Below, one piece after another: positions 16,524 to 24,564 of a stretch of 26,664 nt of DNA. Position 1 is the stretch's first letter. Every line of letters begins with the position of its first letter. The position numbers were made by a program, and so were the translations under genes. Under the pieces are notes generated by a model, which was not told the DNA's origin, did no database searches, and saw only the letters and a list, made by a program, of their open reading frames with translations. The stretch comes from JBBRNH01 sp038230415 (GTDB lineage Bacteria > Bacteroidota > Bacteroidia > Cytophagales > Spirosomataceae): NCBI GenBank assembly GCA_038230415.1, contig JBBRNH010000085.1, positions 1-26,664 of the forward strand, in the 5' to 3' direction.

Positions 16524-17683
16524 AGATACGGATTGACAAACGCCGTCCATTTCTCGTCGCTCTTACTTGACGCAATTACGGTATCAATAAAGGCTAAGCC
16601 GCGCACACCGTCCTGCACCGACGGAAAATCATAGAGCGGGTCTTGGGCCTGACCAGTCATGTTGGCGCGAACGGCGTAGGCGAAATTGCGGTAGATGTTG
16701 GCAAAGGCTTCAAAAAAACCTTCGGGGTGGCCCGCCGGGAGCCGGATGTGCGCCCTGGCCGCTGCCGACAATGCCCCCACCGAGGGCCGCAAGAGCCGTT
16801 GGCCGTCCTGCGTCTTGTGAATCAGCGTGTTGGGTTCCATCTGATGCCATTCGATGCCACCGAGTTCGCCGTACACAAACAGTTTCAGGGCGTTTTCTTC
16901 GCCGTTGGCAATCTGACTGGCGTGCAAAACACCCCGCGCCCCGTTGTCGAACCGGAGCAACACGTTCCCGTCATCGTCGAGCAGTCGGCCATCAACAAAC
17001 GTGCTGAGGTCGGCGCAGAGTTCGGTGATGTGCAGCCCCGTGACGTATTCGGCGAGGTTTTCGGCGTGGGTGCCAATGTCGCCCATCGCGCCGGCCGCGC
17101 CGGACCGGGCCGGGTCGGTGCGCCAGATGGCCTGTTTGTAGTTGTTGTTTTCTTCTTTTTGCGAGAGCCAGCCCTGCGGATACTCCACAACCACCTTGCG
17201 AATCTTGCCGAGTTTACCGCTTCTGACAATGTCGCGGGCTTCTTTCACCATCGGGTAGCCGGTGTAGTTGTGGGTGAGGCCAAACACCAATCCCGATTTT
17301 TCTACAATGTCGGCGAGTTCTTTTGCCAGAGCTAAGGTCAGCGTCATGGGTTTGTCGCAAATGACATGAAAGCCGTTTTCGAGGGCGAGTTTGGCGGGCG
17401 GGAAGTGCAGGTGATTGGGCGTAACGATGCTCACAAAGTCCATCCGCTCACCGTCGGGCAGGGCTGTTTCGGTCAGAATCATCTGCTCGAACGAGTCATA
17501 AACCCGGTTTTCGGGCAGGTAGAGGGCGTGGCCGGTGGCCCGTGATTTTTCGGGCGACTGGCTAAAACAGCCGCAGACGAGTTCGATTTCGTGGTCAAAT
17601 GTGGCGGCCCGCCGGTGAACGGCCCCGATGAATGCGTCGAGGCTACCCCCGACCTGACCCATGCGTAATTTGCGGTGCATCAT
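16520..17683 (-). CDS. Gfo/Idh/MocA-family NAD(P)-dependent oxidoreductase
   Basis: This is a 387-residue dehydrogenase-like protein, acting typically on sugars, inositols or their derivatives. The N-terminal Rossmann fold starts RMGQVGGSLDAFIGAVHR. The family's catalytic-region motif CDKP is at 109-112, and the C-terminal domain shows GDIGTHAENLAEYV. There is no signal peptide. The reading frame can be extended upstream to a TTG at 17719, but those codons (PLETNHLPLRK) come from a repeated intergenic word, so ATG 17683 is preferred (17680 is the alternative). It overlaps the downstream membrane protein gene by ATGA and is divergent from an MFS transporter that could import its substrate. The substrate is unknown. 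Confidence 0.9.
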   Translation of the reverse strand: MMHRKLRMGQVGGSLDAFIGAVHRRAATFDHEIELVCGCFSQSPEKSRATGHALYLPENRVYDSFEQMILTETALPDGERMDFVSIVTPNHLHFPPAKLALENGFHVICDKPMTLTLALAKELADIVEKSGLVFGLTHNYTGYPMVKEARDIVRSGKLGKIRKVVVEYPQGWLSQKEENNNYKQAIWRTDPARSGAAGAMGDIGTHAENLAEYVTGLHITELCADLSTFVDGRLLDDDGNVLLRFDNGARGVLHASQIANGEENALKLFVYGELGGIEWHQMEPNTLIHKTQDGQRLLRPSVGALSAAARAHIRLPAGHPEGFFEAFANIYRNFAYAVRANMTGQAQDPLYDFPSVQDGVRGLAFIDTVIASSKSDEKWTAFVNPYL

Positions 17684-17689
17684 TTTTCT

Positions 17690-17766
17690 GAGTGGCAAGT
17701 GGTTTGTTTCGAGTGGCAAGTTATTACCGGCACGTCAGCCAACTGACTATTAGCCACAAAACTTGC
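17690..17766. repeat. Intergenic repeat, AGTGGCAAGTGGTTA word (copy 2)
   Basis: GAGTGGCAAGT occurs twice (17690-17700 and 17711-17721, 21-bp period), followed by partial complements (TTAGCCAC and ACTTGCC, up to 17766). It shares AGTGGCAAGTGGTT with the palindrome at 5498-5564. It lies just upstream of the oxidoreductase start and produces a false N-terminal extension. Confidence 0.6.
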
Positions 17767-17893
17767 CCCCAAAGTTCGCCGTTTTACTTATTTTTAGGAA
17801 ACTTTACCCGAAATCAGGGCCGCGCCCGGTAAGATTAGCGGGTAAACCGGCTTTGTTTCGTTAGTTCATTGTATCATTAAACCCCTATTAATT

Positions 17894-19144
17894 ATGAACC
17901 AATCCGTCAACGCAAACCGGCTTTTTTACGCCAGTTGCTTCGCGCTCATCACCACGGCCTTTTCGTTCAGCATCCGGGCCGGTATTCTGCCGCAGTTAGC
18001 CACCGAGTTTGGGCTGACTGCCACGCAGTTAGGCTTTATTAACTCGATGTGGTTTCTGGGTTTCCCGATCTCGATGATTGTCGGCGGATTGGTTTACCAC
18101 ACCGTTGGCCCCCGGATTATCATGATGGTCGCTTTTGTGGCGCATACGCTCGGTATTTTGCTCACGATTTATTCGGGTGGGTACACCGGCCTGTTGGTAT
18201 CAACGCTGCTGATCGGGATTGGTAACGGCTGCACCGAGGCTGCCTGTAACCCGATGATTGCCGATATGTATTCGGGTTCGCAGATGAACAAAATGCTGAA
18301 CCGTTTCCATATGTGGTTTCCGGGCGGTATCGTGCTGGGCAGTTTGGTGTCTTTGGGTATGACCACTGCCGGGTTGCCCTGGCAGGCTCAGATTTGGGTC
18401 ATCCTGATTCCCGCCGTTGTCTATGCCTTTATGTTCTTCGGGCAGACGTTCCCAACCTCAAAAGTGGCCGGGGCAACCTCGTTAGCCAGTAATTTCAAGG
18501 CCATGCTAACGCCGATTTACCTGTTTATTTTCTCCTGCATGGCCCTCACCGCCATCAGCGAGTTTGGCCCGCAGCAATGGGTTGGCCTGATTATGGCAAA
18601 AAGCGGAGCCACACCCATGCTGATTCTGGCGTTGGTGACGGGCCTGATGGCCGTTGGCCGGTATTTCGGCGGGCCAATCATCCATCGCTTCGATCAGACG
18701 GGCGTGTTGTTAGGTTCTGCCGTATTTGCCACCATCGGCATTTACCTGTTCAGCACCCAAACCGGGGCAATGGCCTACGTTGCCGCCGTATTCTTTGCCC
18801 TCGGCGTGTGCTATTTCTGGCCCACCATGATCGGGTTTGTGGCCGAGCGGATTCCACTGAGCGGAGCCCTGGGAATGTCAATCGTGGGCGGAGTCGGGAT
18901 GTTCTCCACGTCTATTTTTCAGCCCATTATTGGCCGGTGGATTGACGCGGAGCGGGTCGAGAAAGCCACGACCGGCCTGGCCGGTGATGCCCTGGAGCTT
19001 GCCGCCGGGCAGGCCACGCTGACCAAAATGACCACTTTTCCGATTATTCTGATCGTGGCCTTTGCGTTGCTGTTCTTCTTCATGAGAAACCGCAGGTCAG
19101 GAACCGTTGACGAAAAAGTGCTGGCCCAACAGCCGCAACTGTAG
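17894..19144 (+). CDS. MFS transporter
   Basis: This is a 416-residue, about 12-TM major facilitator superfamily permease. Hydrophobic segments are spread evenly, and the first half contains the loop GGLVYHTVGPRI between TM2 and TM3, corresponding to the MFS signature region. A charged C-terminal tail follows MRNRR. Its placement opposite a Gfo/Idh/MocA oxidoreductase suggests uptake of a sugar, sugar acid or cyclitol, but specificity cannot be read. The start at ATG 17894 follows a 174-bp upstream region. The gene ends in a TGTATGAT-word palindrome and then a clear intrinsic terminator. Confidence 0.9.
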   Translation: MNQSVNANRLFYASCFALITTAFSFSIRAGILPQLATEFGLTATQLGFINSMWFLGFPISMIVGGLVYHTVGPRIIMMVAFVAHTLGILLTIYSGGYTGLLVSTLLIGIGNGCTEAACNPMIADMYSGSQMNKMLNRFHMWFPGGIVLGSLVSLGMTTAGLPWQAQIWVILIPAVVYAFMFFGQTFPTSKVAGATSLASNFKAMLTPIYLFIFSCMALTAISEFGPQQWVGLIMAKSGATPMLILALVTGLMAVGRYFGGPIIHRFDQTGVLLGSAVFATIGIYLFSTQTGAMAYVAAVFFALGVCYFWPTMIGFVAERIPLSGALGMSIVGGVGMFSTSIFQPIIGRWIDAERVEKATTGLAGDALELAAGQATLTKMTTFPIILIVAFALLFFFMRNRRSGTVDEKVLAQQPQL

Positions 19145-19146
19145 AT

Positions 19147-19225
19147 GTATGATGTAGTGTGTATGATGTACGATGTACAATATATCATATATCATACATC
19201 ATACATCACATACACTACATCATAC
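19147..19225. repeat. Intergenic palindrome, TGTATGAT word (copy 2)
   Basis: Outer arms at 19147-19170 and 19202-19225 match at 22 of 24 positions, and the interior is further TGTATGAT/ATATCATA words. It begins two bases after the MFS stop codon. It belongs to the same word family as the element at 8031-8082. Confidence 0.75.
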
Positions 19226-19231
19226 GTCCAG

Positions 19232-19269
19232 AAATGCCCCGCTATCAGCACGTTAGCCGGGGCATTTTT
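19232..19269 (+). terminator. Intrinsic terminator after the MFS gene
   Basis: AAATGCCCC-GCT pairs with AGC-CGGGGCATTT around a short loop, followed by TTTTTG. This is a classic GC-rich stem plus T-tract on the plus strand, 87 bp after the transporter stop. Confidence 0.85.
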
Positions 19270-19280
19270 GTTTTCAGGCC

Positions 19281-19568
19281 ATGAACACAACCGTCACAAC
19301 CACAACATCCCGCACCGTAGCCCCGGCGTTTGCCGCCCTGCTGCACGAAGCCGCCACGAACCGAAAGTTTGTCCGCATTGAATACAAGACTGATTTGGAA
19401 GAATTTATTCGCACCGACGTATTGCTGAAAACCGCCATTATCCGTGATAACACCGAATGTCTGGTAACGGCACTGGGCGACGAAATCCCGTTCAGCCGCG
19501 TCATCAGTCTCGGCGGGCAGGTCTCACCCGATTTTCCCGGTTTCGAGAATTATGCCTGCACGTGTTGA
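19281..19568 (+). CDS. Hypothetical small protein (95 aa)
   Basis: This 95-residue soluble protein does not belong to a family I can name. A Thr-rich N-terminus precedes a compact region (about 28-80) of alternating short strands (KFVRIEYKT, VLLKTAIIRD, ECLVTALGD, IPFSRVISLGG) that could form a small beta-barrel of the Sm or SH3 kind. Two cysteines end the chain (ACTC). The pattern of RIEY plus a final FxRVISL strand is loosely reminiscent of WYL or Rof-like small regulators, but this is weak. It starts 12 bp after a terminator and ends 3 bp from the convergent LEA-like gene. The GC-rich codon use matches its neighbours, supporting a real gene. Confidence 0.6.
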   Translation: MNTTVTTTTSRTVAPAFAALLHEAATNRKFVRIEYKTDLEEFIRTDVLLKTAIIRDNTECLVTALGDEIPFSRVISLGGQVSPDFPGFENYACTC

Positions 19569-19571
19569 GTC

Positions 19572-20492
19572 TCACTCGGTCGCCTTTCGCAGAAATTCAT
19601 CCATTGTGCCGGTGATGTTGAGGGCGAGCTTGCTGTTTTTGAAACTTGGATTGTTGCGCTTGTCCACAATGGTACACCGAAACGTGATGGTCATGGGCGT
19701 TTTTTTCTTCTCGAACAGCACCTTCCCCGTCAGCCCGATGAGTTTGCCGGGTTTGAGCGTGACCGGAAACACGACCGGCGTAGTGGCTTTTCGTTTAATC
19801 AGGATCGGTTCGGGCTGGCTGCCCTCGGCAACCAACTCATTATTAATCGAGATCGTGTAGCGGGTGTTGGCTATGCTCATCGGAAACAAGTTGGGGTTAC
19901 GGATGCTGATTTTAGCTGCCAGATCGGTCTCTTTCAGGCTCAGTTTCCCCAGATCAATGTCCTCCACCTTAATATCGGGCAGATAAACCGCAGGCATCCG
20001 TCGGCTGTTGGTAAGCGTCAGGGTTTTCTGACCCAGCAATGGCACGTCGAGGTTCACCGTTGCCCGCACGGCGTAGTCGGTGCTGTCTTGCCCGCGTTTT
20101 TCGAGCCGTTTCAGCACGGCCACTAGTTTGTTGAGCGGCACCGTCATCGGAAACGTCAGCAGGGTGCTGTCGCTGGCGTTGAGCGAAATGGGTTTGGCAT
20201 ACCGGCTTTCGACCACTGTTGTCGAATCGATAGAGACCGTATAACTCAGTGAATTAGCGGTAAATGCCACCGGCAACGGGTTGTCAATCAGGATGTAGGC
20301 ATTGATTTTGACGTTCTCGGCATCAATGTCACTGATGTCGAATCGGCTGAGTTCGAGCCGGGGCTGGAGGGTATTGTCGTAGGGGCCGGTTTCGGTTTCG
20401 GCGGTGCGCCGAACACGGTCATACCAGAGGTAGGCCACAATGCCGCCAATCAGCAACATACCGAGGGCAATGGCCCATCCTTTTTTTATCAC
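19572..20492 (-). CDS. LEA14-like (WHy-domain) membrane-anchored protein
   Basis: This 306-residue protein has an N-terminal membrane segment (about 6-24), followed by two repeated LEA type-2/WHy-like beta-sandwich units (about 45-155 and 165-290). Each unit has the family hallmark of a ligand-free 'N-P' turn after a hydrophobic strand (AYILIDNPLPV; KISIRNPNLFP). The family was named after plant desiccation proteins. Bacterial members are periplasmic or membrane proteins of unclear role. The start is GTG at 20492, giving MIKKGWAIALG. The gene converges on the 95-aa gene, with 3 bp between stops. Confidence 0.82.
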   Translation of the reverse strand: MIKKGWAIALGMLLIGGIVAYLWYDRVRRTAETETGPYDNTLQPRLELSRFDISDIDAENVKINAYILIDNPLPVAFTANSLSYTVSIDSTTVVESRYAKPISLNASDSTLLTFPMTVPLNKLVAVLKRLEKRGQDSTDYAVRATVNLDVPLLGQKTLTLTNSRRMPAVYLPDIKVEDIDLGKLSLKETDLAAKISIRNPNLFPMSIANTRYTISINNELVAEGSQPEPILIKRKATTPVVFPVTLKPGKLIGLTGKVLFEKKKTPMTITFRCTIVDKRNNPSFKNSKLALNITGTMDEFLRKATE

Positions 20493-20910
20493 AACCGTTG
20501 CGTTTAAACAGTCCGCCGGGTAATTACACCGGCGGTTCCTGCATCGTCTGAACCAGATTGGCCGGTCGTCGCGCCAGGAATATGATTATCCGGTGCATTG
20601 GGGCGTAGCCAAGACTCATCTTCGTGCAGCAAACTCGCGGCTAATCACACCTGATTGCGGGTCTGCGCCCGCACTGCCAGCACCCAGCCGACAAGCCACA
20701 GTTGGACCTCGTTGAAACATGGTGATAAGAAGAAGTGAGCGTGCAAAAAAGAAACAACACAAAAGCCAGGACTGCCAGTGTTGGGTTGACAGCGGGGGTA
20801 AAATCAAGGACGCAAGGGGGTTATAACCTACTTTGTTCACTTTGGAGCAACGAAAGGCGTACATCGTTCACTTATCCGGGTAGTTGCCGGTGCGGGCCAC
20901 CCTACGCAGG
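20493..20910. other. Intergenic region upstream of the LEA-like gene, no gene supported
   Basis: About 420 bp with no convincing coding frame. The only open frame of note (minus, 20616-20864) has no recognisable features. The region contains one copy of the 39-bp operator-like repeat (20796-20834). Otherwise I see nothing definite. Confidence 0.5.
20796..20834. repeat. Operator-like repeat (single copy) with GGTTATAACC palindrome
   Basis: This stretch contains GGTAAAATCAAGGAC, then GCAAGGGGG, then TTATAACCTACTTT. It matches 25460-25498 with a few substitutions. Its core GGTTATAACC is a perfect 10-bp palindrome. It lies downstream of the SASA gene's terminator, as the second copy lies downstream of another T9SS gene's terminator. 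Confidence 0.7.
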
Positions 20911-21000
20911 ATTCGGTTTGAGCGCAGATCGTTGCAACAGCCGCCATAAAAAATGCGTGACGTTCGGGAGAACGTCACGCATAGCAAATTATCCGGGCCG
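20911..21000. repeat. 90-bp dispersed repeat, copy 1 (includes terminator)
   Basis: This is 84/90 identical to 26050-26139. Four of the six differences are the hairpin loop, which is GGGA here and TCCC in the other copy, exact reverse complements. The conservation extends about 40 bp beyond the hairpin and includes the palindrome GTTGCAAC. Both copies sit immediately after a gene for a T9SS-sorted protein. Confidence 0.9.
20953..20982 (-). terminator. Intrinsic terminator of the SASA esterase gene
   Basis: A perfect 13-bp stem (20953-20965 with 20970-20982) and a 4-nt loop are followed on the minus strand by TTTTTTA-rich sequence. It lies about 50 bp after the stop of the large T9SS-sorted protein. 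Confidence 0.88.
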
Positions 21001-21032
21001 AGGGTGCAGGCCGGGTCAGTGGTTCAGCACGT

Positions 21033-24000
21033 TTACCGCAGCAACAATACCCGGCCCGTTTGGGCCTTATTACCGCCACCACCGCTTACCCCAATCAGGT
21101 ACAGCCCCGACGGTTCACGTTCCATATCCAAGACCTCGGTTTGGGCCGCCCCCGTGCCAACCACCGCCCGGCTCTGCAACACGGCCCCCGTCAGGCTCTG
21201 CACCGACACGCTGCCCCGCTCACCCGCGCCCAACCGGAACCGCACCGACACCCGACCCGACGACGGATTCGGGCTGATTACCAGACCCGTATTATCGTCT
21301 GAATCCGGCTCCGACGAAGCCACGCCAAGCCGGGGACCCGTGCAGTTGGTCGTCAGCGACTGGCTTACTTCAGTGCCGCTCTGCCGGGCCTGAAACGTGA
21401 AGTTCGTGCCGGTACGCTGCCAGCTCGGAATAGGAAACACGTTGTCGCTACTCCATCCCCGCAACCCGATGGCCTGGTACTCTACCGCACTCCCGTTGCC
21501 GCCCGATGTGGTCAGGGTTACGGTGTTGGCGGCACAATTGAGCGAGGGCGGGTTGAGGGCGAACGGCCCGCCCCCACAATTGACCGTGACGACAACCGTG
21601 CCGTTTTGGGTGGGGCAACCGCCCTTGCTGGCCGACACGCCGTAGGTATAGCTGCCGCTGCTGGCCGGGGGCGTAACCCCAATTGAACTGCCGCCCCCGC
21701 TCAAGCCATTGTTGCTCCAGGTGTAGGTCACGCCGGTACAGTCACTACCGCCACAGTTGGCGTTGAGGGTGATACCCGCGTTGCAGGCCGGGTTGGGGTT
21801 GCTGGCCGAGGGCGAGATGGCGAAACAACCCGGTGGCGGGCCGCTGCACGAACTGGTGAAGGGCTGCTGAATCTCCTGCCCGTTTTGCCGGGCCTGAAGG
21901 GTGAAGGTGGTGCCGTTGCGCTGGTGGTTGGGAACGGTGAAGTTGGGGTTGGCTGCCCAGTCGCGCAGGCCCAGCACCCGGTATTCGGTTGCGCCGTTGC
22001 CCCCGCTGACGTTCACCGTGAGTTGCCCCTCTGTGCCGTTGCAGGTGTAGGTGGGTGCGAGCAGGGCAAATCCGGTTGGGCTGCAACCGCTGACGGTAAC
22101 GGTGGTCTGGGCCGTTTGTTGACAGCCGTTTTTGGTGGCCGTGAGGGTGTAGGTGCGGCTGCCGTTGGTACCGAGTGCGCCCGTGCCGAGGCTCTGCCCC
22201 GCCGAAACGGTCTGATTCAAGCCAACGCCCGACCAGGTAAAGGTGGCCCCGTTGCAGTCATTACCGCTGCAGGTAAAGGTAAGTTGGGCCGACTGATTGC
22301 ACTGGGCGTTGGGGTTGCTGTTGCTGGCCGTCAGGTTCAGGTCACAGGGCGTGGTGGTGGGGCAGGTGGCCGGGGTGAAGCAAAACGAGCGGTAATCCTG
22401 AAACGGTTCTGCGGTGGTGCCGTAGAGCTGGAGGGTAGCCTGATTGCCGAAATCGAGCAAATCCCAGGTGGTGTTGGTGCTGGTGAAGATGCGGTAATAG
22501 CCGTTTTGCGCGGATATGCCCCAGCGTTGTTTGTCGTCTCCGTTGTAGTTACCGAGGGCGAGCATATTGCCGTTTGCGCCGGTGGTGGTTTGCACCACGC
22601 GGTTGGTGCCATCCTGAATAGTGAAGCGGTAGCGGCTGCTGCCGGTGTCTTCGATCTTCCAGATTTGGTTGGCCTGGTTGTTAGCCGCGAGTTGCTGAAT
22701 ACTGGCCCCGCCGTTGACGGTTTGGAGGAGCAGCCCCGTTTTCTGGACTTTGATGGTATAGCAATTGCCCGATGCGGGAGCCGCGCAGGTAGCTGGCGGA
22801 GTGCCGGTGTCGTCAATGATGGTGTACGGATACGGCACGGCCTGGGTAAGAATAAAATTGCCTTGTCCGTTTGTTACTACAGCCCGGTAGTCGCTGCCAG
22901 TGTCGAAGGCTTTATTGGATGTGCTATTGGTATTAGCATTAGGGGTTCCGCCAGAGCCGACTTGTACAGACCGTGATGTGTTGAAAACGTCATTTGGATT
23001 AGCAGACCCATTGTTGTCTTTAATCCATTCATAGGATGAGTATCCAGCCGGGGCCGATACAATGGTGCCATCCTGGTTAAATTCCAGACTTTTTGGCTCA
23101 GTACCAAGCAGTTGTGGGGTCACCGGGGTAGCCGGGCTATTGTTGCCAATCAATGGCAATAATGCATCACACCAAAGTTGAACGGCATGGCTCAGGCCGG
23201 GTTGGTTAAAGTGAGTTGGTTCACCTCCACCCGTACGCCGTTCAGAGAGCGGTATGCCTCCGGTGGTGTTGTCCGGGGCCGGGTCGGTGTCGGGTCCTCT
23301 GAACACTTTGCTGATGCCCGCATTGATGAGATTTTCCTGCCCCTGCCGCACAACTAATGAGTATTGATCGAAATTGTTTTCGATGAATGAGGTTTTGCCG
23401 ACTACCCACGTAACCGGGCTTGCCAAGCCTGTGGACGATTTTCGGCTTTCCGCTATTAAATCGGACAGCTTTTTCTTGTAATCTTCCGCATCTTTCAGTC
23501 GTCGAACTTCTTTTTGATTCGTGAGTGGATTGTCATAATCAGGCCAGCTATTTGGTTCTCGTAAAGTCTTGGTGTCTGTTTCGCCCTGATGCCACAATAT
23601 TGCTCTAACGCCAAACAATGAGCCATAGAATTTGAGCGTATTTTTTAAGAAACCATAAGGAGCACCTTTTGAGAAGCGATTGTTCTCAGTATTACCAGTC
23701 TTAATTCCTAATGATTCTTTATTAGGGTCTATCGAATCCCACCAGTTCGTAACGGTTGTCCCGCCAAAAGCAGCATTATAGAAGGCTACGGGTACTGATT
23801 TAGTCGTAGCGATTTTTTCCCCTAACGCTCCCCAAAACCAAAGCGAAGGCCCCAATGGAGCAATCACGGTAGAGGGGTCATCTTTGGCGGCAATCAAACT
23901 CCCTAACGGTGGTTTCTGCCTACCAATATCAGGAAAGTTACTCATAAATCGAACGTCCTGGAGTTCACTGGTATTAATAGCAGCTATGAATTGCTCGTTG

Positions 24001-24518
24001 AAGAGATTTGGTTGCACTCTAACCGCATCCATCACGGGTAATGGTCGGGCTACAACTCCCAAATATTCAGGAATTTGATTTTTCAGTCCTTGTGCATTCG
24101 ATTGACCGGCGATAACAAATACCTCGCCCACGCCAACTTTGCTGCTGTATGGATTACCTAAAGTGGTGTTGCCAAGCTTGATAGCAACGTCCAAACGATA
24201 CCAGCCCGCTGGCGTATACAAACTACCCCGAAAGGTTCCAAAAACCTTGCTGACCGGGATAGTCAGTTTGACTTCAGGTTGCACAGGCTGTCCGGTGGTC
24301 AAATCCAGTTTGGTCAATGTTGCCTGAGCCGTAGTGTACAAGTTGAACCAGAATGAGCTAGAATTGTAGCTACCCTGAACAACTATATTGGCTGAACCTG
24401 AGTCATCCCGCTGGTAAACGCCCCCGGCAACCGGGTTACTGACAATGAGTCGTGGCTGGCACAAGGCTGCACTCAGGGGAGCAACCAGCCACAAAAGGGA
24501 CAATAGAAATCTGTTCAT
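21033..24518 (-). CDS. T9SS-sorted SASA-type carbohydrate esterase with ricin-type lectin domain and Ig-like modules
   Basis: This 1161-residue exported multidomain protein has a signal peptide (about 1-21, MNRFLLSLLWLVAPLSAALCQ region). An N-terminal beta domain precedes a SASA/SGNH esterase domain (about 130-455) with GQSNAQG (Ser140), WHQGETD (about 309-315) and a terminal THFNQPG (His436). Such enzymes remove acetyl groups from sialic acid or polysaccharides. A linker Ig-like region (about 465-570) leads to a ricin-type beta-trefoil (about 585-715, with repeated QIW/RW strands). Two tandem pairs of Cys-rich Ig-like and SGGNG...EY...W modules (about 726-1065) follow. The C-terminus is a T9SS type A sorting domain (ISPNPSSG...GLYLIGV). 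Its catalytic half is more AT-rich than the modular half. ATG 24518 is preferred over 24530. It follows the lipoprotein gene by 46 bp. Confidence 0.88.
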   Translation of the reverse strand: MNRFLLSLLWLVAPLSAALCQPRLIVSNPVAGGVYQRDDSGSANIVVQGSYNSSSFWFNLYTTAQATLTKLDLTTGQPVQPEVKLTIPVSKVFGTFRGSLYTPAGWYRLDVAIKLGNTTLGNPYSSKVGVGEVFVIAGQSNAQGLKNQIPEYLGVVARPLPVMDAVRVQPNLFNEQFIAAINTSELQDVRFMSNFPDIGRQKPPLGSLIAAKDDPSTVIAPLGPSLWFWGALGEKIATTKSVPVAFYNAAFGGTTVTNWWDSIDPNKESLGIKTGNTENNRFSKGAPYGFLKNTLKFYGSLFGVRAILWHQGETDTKTLREPNSWPDYDNPLTNQKEVRRLKDAEDYKKKLSDLIAESRKSSTGLASPVTWVVGKTSFIENNFDQYSLVVRQGQENLINAGISKVFRGPDTDPAPDNTTGGIPLSERRTGGGEPTHFNQPGLSHAVQLWCDALLPLIGNNSPATPVTPQLLGTEPKSLEFNQDGTIVSAPAGYSSYEWIKDNNGSANPNDVFNTSRSVQVGSGGTPNANTNSTSNKAFDTGSDYRAVVTNGQGNFILTQAVPYPYTIIDDTGTPPATCAAPASGNCYTIKVQKTGLLLQTVNGGASIQQLAANNQANQIWKIEDTGSSRYRFTIQDGTNRVVQTTTGANGNMLALGNYNGDDKQRWGISAQNGYYRIFTSTNTTWDLLDFGNQATLQLYGTTAEPFQDYRSFCFTPATCPTTTPCDLNLTASNSNPNAQCNQSAQLTFTCSGNDCNGATFTWSGVGLNQTVSAGQSLGTGALGTNGSRTYTLTATKNGCQQTAQTTVTVSGCSPTGFALLAPTYTCNGTEGQLTVNVSGGNGATEYRVLGLRDWAANPNFTVPNHQRNGTTFTLQARQNGQEIQQPFTSSCSGPPPGCFAISPSASNPNPACNAGITLNANCGGSDCTGVTYTWSNNGLSGGGSSIGVTPPASSGSYTYGVSASKGGCPTQNGTVVVTVNCGGGPFALNPPSLNCAANTVTLTTSGGNGSAVEYQAIGLRGWSSDNVFPIPSWQRTGTNFTFQARQSGTEVSQSLTTNCTGPRLGVASSEPDSDDNTGLVISPNPSSGRVSVRFRLGAGERGSVSVQSLTGAVLQSRAVVGTGAAQTEVLDMEREPSGLYLIGVSGGGGNKAQTGRVLLLR

Positions 24519-24564
24519 GATGAAAATCACGATTTGGGGTGAACTAAAAAGAAAGAGAAATTAC

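Noticed and set aside
16643..17335. 230-codon plus-strand open frame
   Set aside because: It is antisense to the well supported Gfo/Idh/MocA gene, with biased composition and no family features.
17684..17719. TTG-initiated extension of the Gfo/Idh/MocA protein
   Set aside because: It is encoded by the repeated GAGTGGCAAGT word, and the family fold starts after ATG 17683.
20493..20795. Possible tRNA or structured RNA in the gap upstream of the LEA-like gene
   Set aside because: No T-arm GGTTC-type motif, no cloverleaf and no clear hairpin with T-tract were found by eye.
20616..20864. 82-codon minus-strand open frame
   Set aside because: It includes the 39-bp operator-like repeat, lacks any recognisable domain and has no promoter evidence.
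20735..21277. 180-codon plus-strand open frame
   Set aside because: It runs through the terminator repeat and antisense to the T9SS sorting domain. Its Pro/Arg/Gly-rich translation is a typical shadow.
21885..22976. 363-codon open frame on the plus strand
   Set aside because: It is antisense to the GC-rich repeated modules and lectin domain of the SASA protein. Its Gly/Val/Ala-rich translation has no motifs and looks like a shadow.
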